Assembly: GCA_005281725.1 (NCBI GenBank)
Contig: SSBO01000012.1
Coordinates: 16,804,084-16,868,083 of the forward strand
Direction of reading: 5' to 3'
DNA length: 64,000 nucleotides
From: Wuchereria bancrofti
Lineage: Eukaryota; Nematoda; Chromadorea; Rhabditida; Onchocercidae
The notes beneath the pieces were generated by a model. It was given only the letters and a program-made list of their open reading frames with translations, was not told where the DNA came from and made no database searches. This document shows, piece by piece, positions 13,301 through 24,974 of the stretch; the first letter of the stretch is position 1, and each line of letters begins with the position of its first letter. Both the position numbers and the translations under genes were made by a program.

Positions 13301-16300
13301 ATTTGATTTCCCAATCTGTCGGTATATTTTTTAGTTCGGAATGGAAAAGGAACGTTGATGAAAAGTTAACAATAAATATGATATAGAGCTGAAGAGCTTC
13401 TGTATTAGCTACAGAAGCAAGAATATGTATAAAAATTGTTTTAATTTGACTGAGTGCTGTAAACTGAATAAATTTACAGATGTCATTGTCCAGCAGGTGA
13501 GATTTTTACGGAAGGTAGATGTCAGATGGTATTTGCTGAACCTGGCGAATCGTGTTTCAATGGTGAAACTTGCATTTCAAACTATGTTTGCATTAATGGT
13601 TCATGTTTATGCCCTGATGGTGAAGTGTCGAAGGACGGCAATTGTATTACAGAGGATACTGAAATCAAGAAGTATACCAGCTACCAAGGTAAATTTCCAC
13701 TACCTTTCAATAGCTCTTCACCCCGCTCTACCGTTGTACTGCTATTTTTTCTTGGTCTTTGCACTTAGCGATCAAAATAAGGATGATTACTCCTGAAACT
13801 AAAACACGATGAACTTAAAAATCCCTTTTTATCCGAACTCTGGATTTTAATGTGTTTCTGTTTTTAGCCGAGCCTAATTCTCCCTGTAACAGAGGTGAGC
13901 TTTGTATCGGTGGATCATTTTGCAATGTCATGGATGGACTTTGTCGATGTCCTGCGCATACTATCTTGCAAAGTGGAAGATGTGAATTCACTAATGGTAT
14001 TATAATACTTGCAATTAGAAAAGCAAAGGAATATTGCATGCCACTTCTTAGTTATTCACTTTGCCTATATTTAGAACAATTGCTTTTCACGCTTCCGCCA
14101 CAGTACATTTTTAATCGAAGTAAGGACATGCTAAGGAGATCATCGAACCATACTAGAATCAATGTAACTCGAGTAACACTCCATATAAATCGTTGCGAAA
14201 ATAACAATAATTGCCACGGCGGCTCTTACTGTTTTGGCCACCGATGCGTTTGTCCCATTAATATGATCATGAAAGGTGGCCTATGTCAGAGGATGTTCCC
14301 GACTTCACGTGAGAGAGGTTTTTTCATTTCCTATAATTCCTAACATTCTAAACAAAATATGAAGAAAAGTGCCTGTTAAATTCTTTCAATTTTAGATTTT
14401 GAACTTCCAAAAGGAACTTTAGCATTCTTTTTTGCTGTGGTCAGCGTACATTTTCATGACTTTGTTTCTTGCTTTTTTTAACACTGTTTTTAATAAGACT
14501 GGGAAAAAGTCTCCTTAACTTTTTTGATGACTGATTTTCTCAGTGGGTAGATGATGTTCAGCAAACTACGATTGTATAATGCATAATACAGTATGTTAAA
14601 ACAGAATATGCGTCTGCCTTCTTGGATATGATTTGTTTGGAGGTACAAAATGTGTACCAAAAGCAACATCCTTTCCTAAAACTTACCGACAAACAGTAAT
14701 ACCAGCAGTAATGACAGCAATTATTGCTATGAGCAACAATATTGTCGAGAACAGTAAAACTGATGAAATGGTAACAAATGAAGTGATAGGTTCAGAGAAA
14801 GAAGTTAAATCGGATGAAACAAGCCTTGGTTCTACGATGTTCACAGCTTTACCACTAACTGACGTTGGCATTGAACGCATACCATCGAGTCGGCAAACTG
14901 AAGTGATCGTAAACATATCAGGCGGCGTTTGCAACGAAACAACACTCTGTTTGTTTTTCTCCGTTTGTCGTAACGGTATTTGTAAATGTCCTTTGGGTAC
15001 TCGTATCTCCGACACGGAATGCAGATTTATGGTTGATGGTAAGTTGTTTCTTTTTTTTTTCCGCACCATACTGATTGTTTAGTTTTTGTGAATAAGTGGG
15101 AAAAAATCATTTCTTCTAAAGAGTATTCAGATTAAGTGCAACTTCAACGATTCCTGTTAAATATTTCGTGATATCACACAATGTCATCCCGATACTTTAT
15201 TCAGTTATTTTAGAAATTCAGATTTGTGATTTTTTTGCAGAATTTTAGAGCACAGAATTGTGCGAGGCTTTTTTTTTTTTTTTTTTTTTTGAATTTTTTT
15301 GTGAATTTCATTTGTGAATGATGAAACATTGTTAATGATAGGAGAATGATAGGTTGTATTTCGGAATGAATTGTTTTTCTTATCATTATGAATATTTCTT
15401 TTTTGTTTGCTTTTTCTTCGTTTGTTAGGTTACAATTCCAACAATTTAAGTAAGTCGCCTGCGACAATTCGAGAAATTATTGCATAACGGATATTCGCTA
15501 TTAGCATATTCAAAAGGTTCAACAATTCCGTTTAAGTCGCAAACAACCAATTCGTTACCTTTAACAGCTGCAATTCAGTCTAATTCAATTGCAAAAGTTA
15601 TTACAATGCCAGTGAATCGGATTCGGAGTATGAAGGAAGTGTGGCCAACGACGCAGCCACAGATAGAGCCTAAACTTGTAACATCGATAAGCAGTTCGTT
15701 TCTGTTTTATCTTTTATTAGGACAGCAAAATTAGTCAACTTACTATGGTGACACTCAAAACAGAACAATGTACTAATTTTTGTCGATAGTTTCGCCTTAC
15801 ACTAAATATTAATTTGCACAGAAGCATCACGTCTGGGCGCTTATTGTGATGATGAAAAAGCTTACTGCGTAAATGGTTCAGTATGTATTGAAAATCAATG
15901 TGTGTGCGAGTCTGATGATGTAATGATTGACAATATGTGTGTCATTGATAATGAATGTGTTAAAGTTCGTGGTGAGAACATTTTGTCTCTTACACTAATA
16001 GGTTCAGTCATTAATGTATTCCCAAAATTCTGAAATAGATTTAAGTATTTTGTGACTTTTGTAAAAAGCAATTCTCAGACCGTAAATATATATTATTACT
16101 GTTTTCTTCATCGGCAAAACAAAATTTTGGATTCATTACAAAGATAATCCCTGTGGAAAATCTAAGAAATTAAAACTTAAACGCTCACAGGGCACTGTAC
16201 CTTCCGGACATCCGGACATTATTATTGCATGGTGTGCTGCACTGCGTGACCTTTTGACACATAAATATTCATCAACGCTGCTAATGTTTGTATCTCTGCC

Positions 16301-19300
16301 TCGGCTTAACTTAGTATTAACCGTCGTGCTTTTTAATTTTTGAAGTTCATCATTGACAAACAATTGAGAAAATGATTTTAACTAGAAAGCACAACAGAAA
16401 GTTCATTTCGTGAGGTTTTCACGCTAGTACGAATAATCACCGGAAGGCTTGCAGGTGAAGAACAAAATAAAGTAAGCTAGATTAGTTTTTGCGTCATAAT
16501 TTATGTTCTGTGCTTGTTCGCTTGAACAACAATTCCCAGTCTTAATCTACTGCGAGAAGAAAAGATGCGATACTTTTTTATTTTTGAAGTTAACATTAAT
16601 TATGGCTTTTTTTGAATCAAACTTTCAAACTTTGGTTGCTCTATCCTTTATAAGCCTTTTTGTCATTCTAAATGAGTCGGAAAAGAGAGGAAGAAACTTA
16701 TTCAATAAATTCAAATTTAAATCGAATTAAGTAGATTTGCACAAAAAACTCTCATCAAAACAATATTAACGCAGAAGAATTCCACTTGATGGTTGCGACA
16801 GCTCAATCAGTGCGTTGGTTAGAGGTATTTGCATTCGAAAGAAGTGTCCGTATGGCTTTGCTAGTTTTTGTGTCGAGGAGAGCAGAGCAATGGGAATAAC
16901 CAGGGTTTGTACAGTGGTTCTTTGCATAAACTTTTATCAAATTCTCATTTGAATATGGCAGTCCTATCATTTCTCTTCATGCTATTATTGTACTTTGATT
17001 CACCATGACATTCTGTAGAAATGTACGGTGGTAAAATATCGTTTGTCAAACTTCGACTTTTATAACAACTTTGAAACAGAGAAGTGAAATCTCAGTCGTC
17101 CAACTGAATGAACTATTTTTCTTTTGAAAATTCAGATAGTGAAGCTAAAAGAATGACCTTTCATACATCATTGCTAGGAATATTGTCCTTAAACTGACAT
17201 TTTTGTTTAACCCGCGTTTTTCCAACAAATTTTTGCAAGATAATTCAATTTATCAAAAAGAAACTTTTTGTACATCAGTTAATAAAAAACTTTTTAGTTG
17301 AATGGTTAGTTTAGTAGTTTAGATTTAATAAACTTGGGTATTTTTTACGCTCGGTACCACTGTTTTTATATACGCATATGACCAAGAAGGTGATTCTGTG
17401 AATAACCGGAAAAGAGGATTTTGCAAAGACTTAAAAACAAAATCAATAATATATACAATATACTCTAAGCGATGAATATAACTAATTTTTTAATTTTAAC
17501 TGATTTTTTTCATTCCTTCATGCTAGCTTCAACATTAAAGTTTTTAATTTATATGGATGTTATTTTAACGCTGCCTTCTTTTGTGTTTCGCCATTTGCAT
17601 ATCAGTAATTTAAAGAACAATTAAATGTATACTTCTATTCACTTCCTACGCTATTGTTCTTTGTCAAACACATTCACGAGTACAGTTTGAAGGAAGCTTT
17701 CCATTTTGCTTTTCCGTAACACTATCAAATAGGTGAGCTGCCGCTATGGGAAACTAAATTCTTGGTGTCATTTAGATGAACTTTGCTGCCACCTAAACTT
17801 AGTAACTTCAGAAGCTTATCTGACTACCTCACATAATATGAATTTCAAGGCTTTTAGAGCTTTTACTATGTTAACAATTCTACAGCGTGATTGTACATTC
17901 TATATGATGATTATTCACTTTTACAAATCATAACCTAACAGATTTTTACTTTCAGGAGAAAATAGTGGTTGCACAGTTGATCCAGCTACATGTCGTAATG
18001 GTACATATTGCTTAAAAGGCTTATGTGTATGTCCCACTGGTCACACTTGCTTTCCAACTGAAATAATAGTTCACCAACTAAAATATAGTAAAGATTATAT
18101 TCTTCTTGACCATATAAACATAGGCAAATGCATTTTATGATAACGAATATTATTGATTATGTCTCTTTATTAGGGTATTCACTGGTCGAAATTTTTAGTA
18201 AATTCACTCAGCAAGTTCTAGTGAATGCTGGTGGATCTTGCGATGAAAATGATATAAGAATGCAATGCTCGGGTAACTCGATATGTGCAAATGGTTTTTG
18301 CACTTGTCCAAGCGGAGAACGAGTTGTCAGTGGTATCTGCACTCCCATCAACTCACAAGGTCAATATCTTAGTTACTTCTCTTTTTCAGCAATGAAAGTC
18401 AACAGAGTTCTTGAGAAATTGACTAAAGCAAAAAGCAATGCATTTTTATTTTTGGAAAACAAAGTTTTTCAAAAAGATTAGTACGAATAAACAAAAGTAA
18501 CAGGGGATATGAAAACTAGTTAAGTTAGAGAAGCATTAAATTGTCCGAATAAGGAATGATGATACAAAATTGCTTTTGGGAAAGAACTTTTGGAAATTTC
18601 TCGATAGAAAAGGTCTCTTCTGGTATTTCCTACCATCTGATATACATCCACAAAGTTTTCATGCAGAAAAGAACAATTTTGATTGCAACAGAATAAGTCG
18701 ATGAAATTAAAAGACACAGTTTCAGAATGTCAATCATCCCCAAACTACAGTATGCTTCATGTTATGCCGCAACTAGATGTCCCATATGGCTGATCATCAG
18801 TGCAAATAGACTCACAGTACCTTGGTATACTTAGACTAAATCTATCTTGTAATTGAGTTTCAGGAGCACCAGGAGAAGTCTGTGAAATAGGCTATACCAA
18901 ATGTACGGGTAATTCAATGTGTACTGATAATTACTGTAAATGCCTTTCTGATCAGGTTCGTTCAATAAATTTTCCGTGTAAATTTTCGCATAAGAGATAG
19001 TTTTTGTGATCCTTTGAGAATGCGATCATATTTCCTGAAGACTCATGCTTTATTTGCTGACATATATTAAAATTTTTTAGTGTTGCTTTCTTTGACAACT
19101 GTTTTACCCGTCTTTATAGTTAGGAAATAGTTTTTCAAATGCAGCGCATTTGTCTTCTTTCAAAAACGCAACAAATAGATCAACGTGAATTCCGCTTTTA
19201 CAAAATATATCTAATGTTCTTTAATGGATGGTGTTCCCATTGTTTTATGATGCCTTAATCCATTGTTATATCTTTAAATAGCCCTTGTCACCATCTTTTA

Positions 19301-22300
19301 AAATGCAAAAGCCTTGCAGATAGGAATAACCTTCAGGTAGCGATAAATGGTCAATGTACGATGCAATATCGTCTGGTGCTTCCAAATCATACATGCATCG
19401 GAAATATGTTCTGCACTGGTGGTTCTATTTGCGTTCGAGGCGTTTGCAGGTGTCCAAGTGGAATGTACTCAACATCTGGTGTATCAATTTGCCGACATCG
19501 ACCTATTTCACTTATTCATGCTGATATAATCCTTACAAGTTAGCTTTTAGATTTTTGATCATTATTTTCGAAACCATTGGAAATTATATGCGAAAGGCAA
19601 CGTTGAGACATGAGACAAGGATGTCGGTGACTGTTTTAACTATGATGAATAACTTGTTCTGCTCGTGAATTATGCTGCTTCAATATAGAGTTAATCCTAT
19701 GTCCGATCTGTAGACCACTATCTGTGTCATTAAGTTTTGAATGATGATATTCAGAACGTATTTTGAACCAATTCATTTAATCGAAAGTCATTTAAGCAGT
19801 GTAAAGAATTGTACCGACTTATATTATTTTTATTTTGTCTTCTATCGAACAAAATACTTTCATATTCATTTTGATGTAATGTTTTCATATTAATTTTGAT
19901 ATATTTCATAAATTAAAATGTCAACCTTTCAAGTTTGTTTTTAATATTTGCTGATAATTTTTGATGGCATCACGACCGAACACCTCTATATATAATACAA
20001 GTGTTCACTCGTGATAAAATGTAAATATCAATACGAGAACTTTACTTAGTTCACCATCAGTCATCATACTGTTGTAATGTGTTTCAATGTTTATTATTAC
20101 TTATCACTGCAGTGATATCTTTTATCTCTGCATTTAATTATTGTAAAACATCCAATACTCTATTGTTTCTGTGTGAACAATCAGGATGTTTCCATATGTA
20201 TCATTCGTCTTTCTGTACTGACAGGCTTCTCTTCCAATAAGAACACCAACAGATTCTACATTGTATGTGACGTATTATGAGATTCTACATATTATCAGAT
20301 TGTATGTGACGGTGTATATTTTTATGTATCCAAGGCATTTGCCAGTGTACCGCAGGAATGTATCAGCCACATTTGTGTCCTGGTAAGTTTTCTGTTTTTT
20401 ACTTTTTACTTTAATCAAGATATATTGAAACTTGAAAAAATTCTCCAGCAAATAGAAAATTCATATTTATCTCTCGTTTTTTCTCCAACTCTTCTAAATC
20501 ATCGTTCATATCTATTTTCTGTTTTACATGTTTGTGCCTATCAATACTAATTTTTTCAGTTTATAGAAACTCTTTGTTTCGCTAAAATTAAAAGGATTAT
20601 TTCGGTGAAGTCGGGCTCAAAGTCTGTTCTCCTATGTTAAGCATATGCGCAATGTGCGGGCGGTTCAATTGCTGGGTTTCAAGGATCAATGCACGTACTC
20701 ACTCCGGCATTCCAGTCGCACTGTCATCCAGTCAAAAACCAAACTTGATGGTATTTTCTTTCTGAAATAGCTTTGCGATGAGAAATTTAAATTTTTGTTT
20801 GCCATCATTTTGTTGTTTCGAGAGGGGAAATTATTAACTATATCAGATAAAGCTTCTGCATTGGTTATAATGGGTAAGATGCAAAGACAGTATTTAAAAA
20901 GGTTTATTAGAACTGCTGTTCTAAACGAGCTTTTGGTAGAAAGAATGTCTGCAATAGTGGTTCATTTTATGTAATTAGCAGATGCATTTGCTTATCGAAC
21001 ATGCATTCAAGTTGGAATCTTTTGGGATTTATCTGATTTCAGCTTTGTTTTTTACTTTTAAGGCCATTTGAGAAACTATGAAATCAATTTGCGAATAAGT
21101 AATGCATTTGAACGAGGACAAAGGAAAACTTAACAGTTCTTTTCCTCTCAGGATCGATTCATTTTGTTAGGAATTGTTCGATTTTGAAAAGTACTTGTGT
21201 GAGATTTACTTCAGACCTCATAGTCACGTTTAAGAGTATCTTCATATTGTATGTAAGTAGAATGTTCATACTTTTTTATTATCTTTTGGTTCTTGGTGTG
21301 ATGTTAATTCTGGAAATGTTTTGCAGCAGTGTTTTAGAAGTATATATGTATATTTGTATATTTAATCCATAAACTACAATGCATATTCGTACTGAACGGT
21401 TTGCACGATTAATCAATCATTTTTGAATGTAATCATAAGATCAGGTAGCATGCATGTCATCCTTTCAATTCACCATTTTGACGGAATGGAAATGCTGTGA
21501 CATATGAAGAATTGTGAATGACGACGTTGTATGCATCATCTGAATACTACTTCATCAACCTTTTGTTTGGTCTTGAAGTAGACTTTCAACTGATATCACT
21601 CTTCAGCTGTCCATCTGCACCGCTTGTGTTATGTATTGTTGTGTTCTTGGATGCATCCTGCTGAATGCTGGGTATGGGTCACTATGCGTTGATGGGTCAC
21701 TTCTGTGCAAGGAAAATTCACATGTCCTGTGAGTATGGCAACAAAAAGTGATAAAATTTGTGATTGCTGCCATTATCATTTTGCTCGTTCATTGATAGGT
21801 CAGCCAGGATATTTACGAAAAACAATGGTCGCTCAAGGCAAACGCAATTGGCAACCGCTCAAGGACTGTCCAGCGGCTGCTTCATGTCTCCTACCTAATT
21901 GCTTTTGCTCAAGGTAAACACATAGCGTATTTGCTGATCAAAAAATAATAAACTGAACTCAACATTCGATGAGTTTCCAATAAGCTACAGAAAGTGCGAA
22001 TATTAATCTGTTGAAATGGTTTGGTGCAGAACTCAACCGAAAAATGAATTTTGATCGGACGAAACAAGTTGTAAAAATAGAATTTTCCTGAAGAAACGGA
22101 AAAAAAGGCGAGCATAAAGTAAAGAGCGAGAGTCTAGGGTAACACGACGAATGGTTTGAAAAGAATGAGATTTCAATTCATAAAGCATTCCGCTTTGAGG
22201 TCCGGATTGGAGATTCCCAATGGATTATTGGCAAGAGATGTGCCACAAATAATTATATTAACATTCGATGGTCCGGTAACCGATCGAGCATTTTTCGTAT

Positions 22301-24974
22301 ACAAATCACTGTTCAGTGGAAAGTATCGGTATCCAAATTTGTCGTTGAAGTCACCAGTAACTTTTTAAGTGGAAGTGAAACTTCGATCAACAATTTTGTG
22401 CTTTCTATTTCTTTTTTCTGTAGTTATTGCAATGTAGCAGAATGTTGTTCAGGAATCCGAACGGTTGTCCCATAAAAGGTACTTTTTTTGTGTCCAGTGA
22501 ATGGAATAACTATGATCAAACCCAATGGTTAATAAGTAATGGCCACGAAGTCGCTGTGAATTCCATTACGTGGGTTTTGGCCAATCAACAATTTGAAGTT
22601 TGAAACAAAAAATATAAACGTAGTAGAGTGTTATGGAGGCAATGAAAAGTGGATACTACTAGCTTGACGGAAAAAAACTATCTTTGGTTTTTCGTTAACT
22701 AATTGCCAAAAATAAACATTCATAACTTCTAATAGGAAAGACTATCAAATCATTCATCTATATTTATTGATTTTTCAAAATCTCGAAAAAACTATGGAAA
22801 TATGAAACATTTAACTTTCTATTCAGACATCGAAATTTGAGTGATGAGACTGTGGAACGTTGGGAGAAAGAAATGGTTGGCATGCGTGATGCACTACGAC
22901 ATTTTAGCTATGCAAGCACAACAGACATTATTGGTGTACGAGCGCCGCAACTCGAGCTAGGAGGTAAGTAGTGAAAGTGTCAATTATGATTATATATCAA
23001 TTGTACTTATAGATTGCATGAAGAAAGGAGAAGGGAATCATCTTCTAATGAACATATTAAATACTTCCGTTAACTCTTAAATACCACAGAGATAGCTCCT
23101 GCCGATCAATGATCACTTAAAAACTGTGCGGTAGAGATTTTTAGGCGATAATCAATTTGATATGATGGAAAAGTATGGCTTTCTTTATGATAATACAATG
23201 AGTGTAAGCGGTGGACCATATTGGCCACAAACATTGGCATATAGTACAGCTTGGAAGTGTTCATCAAGTCACTGTCCGAAAAATGCCCACCCAAACGTTT
23301 GGGAAATACCGATAAATCGCTTCAATGTATTGGGCTCACAAAAAGAATTCACAATGTTGAAAGAAGCTGTCCGTGTATGTTCCTCATTTAATTATCATTT
23401 TTCCCTCAATTCCAACTACATAGTCATTTTTCGCTTAATTCCAGCTCTAATTTCATATAGAGAACAGTACAACGAAAGCTTTTTTGTTCGTTTTCTTTAA
23501 GAAAAAATAACGCTTGATTAAAATTTGCGTGGTGGTTTGAATTGTCGATTTGTTTGCAAAAATGAAATGGAATTCATTAGGAATGATTTGAGTGAATATG
23601 GAGGACCAACCATTAAGGTTAAAAAACAAAAGTTTCCCTGCATCTCTTATTAATTAAATCTCTTAGGCAGTTGAAGTAAAAGAAAAAGCTTAAATAGCTG
23701 TTAGGAATGTATTTATAATTCTAGAATGATTAAGTTTAAAATATTTATGTTTGAAGCGTGACGATTCTCCTTGGGATGTTGCGGAGATGTTGGAAATGAA
23801 TTTCAATCGTTCATACAATTACAACAGAGCTCCGTATCTGTTAACTGCTGATATTAATTTCCTCAATGCATTACCAAATGAAGGGGCCATCATTGCCCTT
23901 AAATTATTTATCGAGAAAGTAACTACTGCATATGCTTCCGTTCTTGTTTCAATTTCTTTAAATTTCATTACTTCTGATGAAATTTGTGAAAACATTTGAT
24001 ATTTCGTGTCACTAAACTAGCGGAGAAGTAAAACACAGATTGGGGATGTTGTTCATAACATACAAAATGTTCTGTAGGAAGTACCAAGAATCCAAGGCAG
24101 TGCCAGAGAGGAACATTTTAGTTCTAAATGAATCACTAGTTTTAATCTATTTCTCTCCTAATTCAACTGCGTTACCTATTAGCATTTCCACATACCTCCT
24201 ACGACAATATTAAGCAATAACTTCCTCTCATTACTACTGGACTATGCTCATTGACCACCAATTTCACCATAGATTTGTTGTTATAACTACTTCAGCTTTC
24301 ATATGAAATATTCTTTCCAGATATCAAAGAACTCAGATGTATATTTTGTAACAGCTACGCAGGCATTGAAGTGGATTAAACAACCAACACGTTTATTACA
24401 TATTCATAGCTTTGAACCGTGGCAGTGTAATGTACCATTTATGAACAACATGACTACTTGTGAGGTAAGCTTCTAAAAAATTGATAGGATACACATCCCT
24501 CTGTTGACAAATATTTCTCTATATTCTGGAATCAGCAGAGAGAATCGCGATCGTACAGTGTAGGAGACATTTATCCTGACCAAGTTCTTGAAATTCGATA
24601 CAGTGCAAACTGAACCATTACCATATTTGATGAAAAAAAAAAACCATAGCAGTGCAATATACCACTTAAACGTTTATTGTCTGTGAAGTACATATATAAT
24701 TACATAACACATTCATCGGTTTTGTTCCTATCTAAAATGAGTCGAACACGTGGTGTTGTTGCTTCTTCACGAATTTTTAGGCTAACGGTTTAAAAACATT
24801 TAATTTCATAATTGTACTACGTAAGACCAAAATCACTGATTACAGACTCCATCCAGTTGTTCATTTACTTGCAACGGCGAAACTCGCATTCTACGAATAT
24901 GTGGTACCTGTCCACAAGTGTATCCAAATCTTGGTGATCCTACTGGTACTGGAAATTCAACAGCCGATCGATAA
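7389..24974 (+). CDS. Secreted EB-module protein with C-terminal chitin-deacetylase-like domain
   Basis: Resembles the nematode family typified by C. elegans F48E3.8. Phase-consistent exons: 7389-7425, 8471-8635, 8885-9013, 9333-9464, 9743-9853, 10422-10496, 10562-10753, 11024-11206, 11373-11549, 11749-11969, 12078-12170, 12280-12340, 12584-12694, 12833-12907, 13078-13198, 13480-13688, 13868-13996, 14075-14308, 14544-15038 (two in-frame stops), 15429-15449, 15505-15693, 15822-15971, 17956-18087, 18174-18359, 18864-18955, 19337-19538, 20335-20382, 21799-21913, 22200-22328, 22453-22569, 22827-22963, 23145-23374, 23757-23918, 24321-24464, 24846-24974. Exon 1 encodes a short hydrophobic signal peptide (MVIPFFLSLLFA). 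Most following exons encode one EB module each (C-x5-C-x5/6-C-x4-C-x-CP-x-G-x8-C). A basic linker (RKRS, 9743-9853) and a Ser/Thr-rich linker (14660-14930) interrupt the array. The last eight exons form a CE4 polysaccharide-deacetylase-like domain, preceded by a CFCS segment typical of animal chitin deacetylases. Likely role is extracellular, in chitin- or cuticle-associated matrix (inference). Without exon 14544-15038 the model is about 1545 residues. The acceptors at 12584, 14075 and 23757 are the least certain junctions. Confidence 0.85.
10183..10262 (+). pseudogene. Probable decayed EB half-module
   Basis: After an AACAG acceptor, in the phase the gene expects, the sequence reads as an EB first half ending VYCDGRCKCL. 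It then runs into TAA unless it splices at a weak GTGAAT donor, and that donor leaves phase 0, which does not fit the next exon (phase 1). The next exon, 10422-10496, encodes only an EB second half (FLCPVQHVF). The two look like one module that lost its junction. The alternative is a genuine split module with an assembly error of one base. Confidence 0.4.
14544..15038 (+). pseudogene. EB exon with two in-frame stop codons
   Basis: A good acceptor (TTTTCTCAG) opens this exon in the expected phase 1, and it closes at GTAAGT in phase 1. In that frame it encodes a textbook EB module (CSANYDC, then NRICVCLLGYDLFGG), a Ser/Thr-rich linker and a second EB module (NGICKCPLGTRIS). However, TGA at 14552-14554 and TAA at 14597-14599 fall inside the first module. 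Because the exon is symmetrical, skipping it would keep the rest of the gene in frame. An internal acceptor (for example the AG at 14642) could also rescue the 3' part. Sequencing error is possible but would need two independent hits. Confidence 0.75.
15269..15290. repeat. Poly-T tract
   Basis: Twenty-two consecutive T residues inside an intron of the EB gene. Its length may be unreliable in the assembly. Confidence 0.95.
16775..16904 (+). pseudogene. Probable decayed, frameshifted EB exon
   Basis: Acceptor AACGCAG and donor AGG/GTTTGT flank 130 bp. In the phase set by the preceding exon (15822-15971, phase 1) this reaches TAA. In another frame it reads as an EB-like module (LDGCDSS, RGICIRKKCPYGFASFC). 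The length is not a multiple of three, so inclusion would break the frame. The flanking exons 15822-15971 and 17956-18087 join in frame without it. Confidence 0.4.
17733..17870 (+). pseudogene. Possible EB-module relic
   Basis: One frame reads LNSWCHLDELCC, which matches the spacing of intact modules here (compare PNSPCNRGELCIG at 13873). It then loses the CxCP segment. No splice pair fits the gene's phase. It sits in the intron before the intact module exon at 17956. Confidence 0.35.
20335..20382 (+). other. Truncated EB half-module exon
   Basis: This 48-bp, phase 1-1 exon encodes only an EB second half (ICQCTAGMYQPHLC). The same frame continues upstream as FLCIQG, the missing core of the module. 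About 40 bp further up lies an imperfect local duplication of GATTCTACAT and TTGTATGTGACG (20252-20313) that brings a TGA into frame. The first half of the module was probably lost through that duplication. Confidence 0.5.
20642..20752 (+). pseudogene. Probable decayed EB module
   Basis: The start reads AYAQCAGGSI, matching the intact module near 19400 (CTGGSIC). The later cysteines appear only if the frame is shifted (TGCACG followed by CTCCGGCATTCC, as in CTCPSGIP). It is consistent with small indels in a former module exon. Confidence 0.35.
20911..21035 (+). pseudogene. Probable decayed EB module
   Basis: After a TTTATTAG acceptor one frame reads NVCNSGSFYVISRCICLSN. This is EB spacing, with a tyrosine (TAT) where a module cysteine (TGT) is expected. 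It runs to TGA without a donor in phase. Confidence 0.4.
21607..21728 (+). pseudogene. Probable decayed EB exon with intact splice sites
   Basis: A strong acceptor (CACTCTTCAG) and strong donor (CCT/GTGAGT) enclose 122 bp. One frame reads GYGSLCVDGSLLCKENSHV, clearly EB-like. The length is not a multiple of three and the phases do not match the neighbouring exons 20335-20382 (ends phase 1) and 21799-21913 (starts phase 1). Confidence 0.45.
21799..24974 (+). other. Polysaccharide-deacetylase (CE4/NodB-like) domain of the EB protein
   Basis: Eight exons, about 387 residues. Recognisable landmarks in order: CLLPNCFCS (about 21885-21911), the motif-1 region LTFDGPVTD (22258-22284), NPNGCPIKGTFFVS (22454-22495), GHEVAVNSITH across the 22569/22827 splice, GVRAPQ (22937-22954), YGFLYDNTMS, FNRSYNYNRAPYLL, DVYFVTATQALKW and HSFEPWQC. 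The domain is complete and colinear with animal chitin-deacetylase-like proteins. Two metal-ligand positions are altered: TFDD reads TFDG, and HSxxH reads NSITH. The motif-3 RAP and the YD of motif 4 are kept. It ends with a Cys-rich tail and stop TAA at 24972-24974. Confidence 0.85.

Noticed and set aside
13425..13796. 123-codon frame overlapping EB exons
   Set aside because: Shadow of exon 13480-13688 in another frame; it lacks the EB cysteine pattern.
16136..16363. Minus-strand frame containing CPEGTVPC
   Set aside because: A single EB-like stretch on the wrong strand without module spacing or splice sites; treated as chance.
23520..23620. Possible extra deacetylase-domain exon (NCRFVCKNEMEFIRND)
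   Set aside because: No acceptor precedes it in phase, and the flanking exons 23145-23374 and 23757-23918 join in phase without it.
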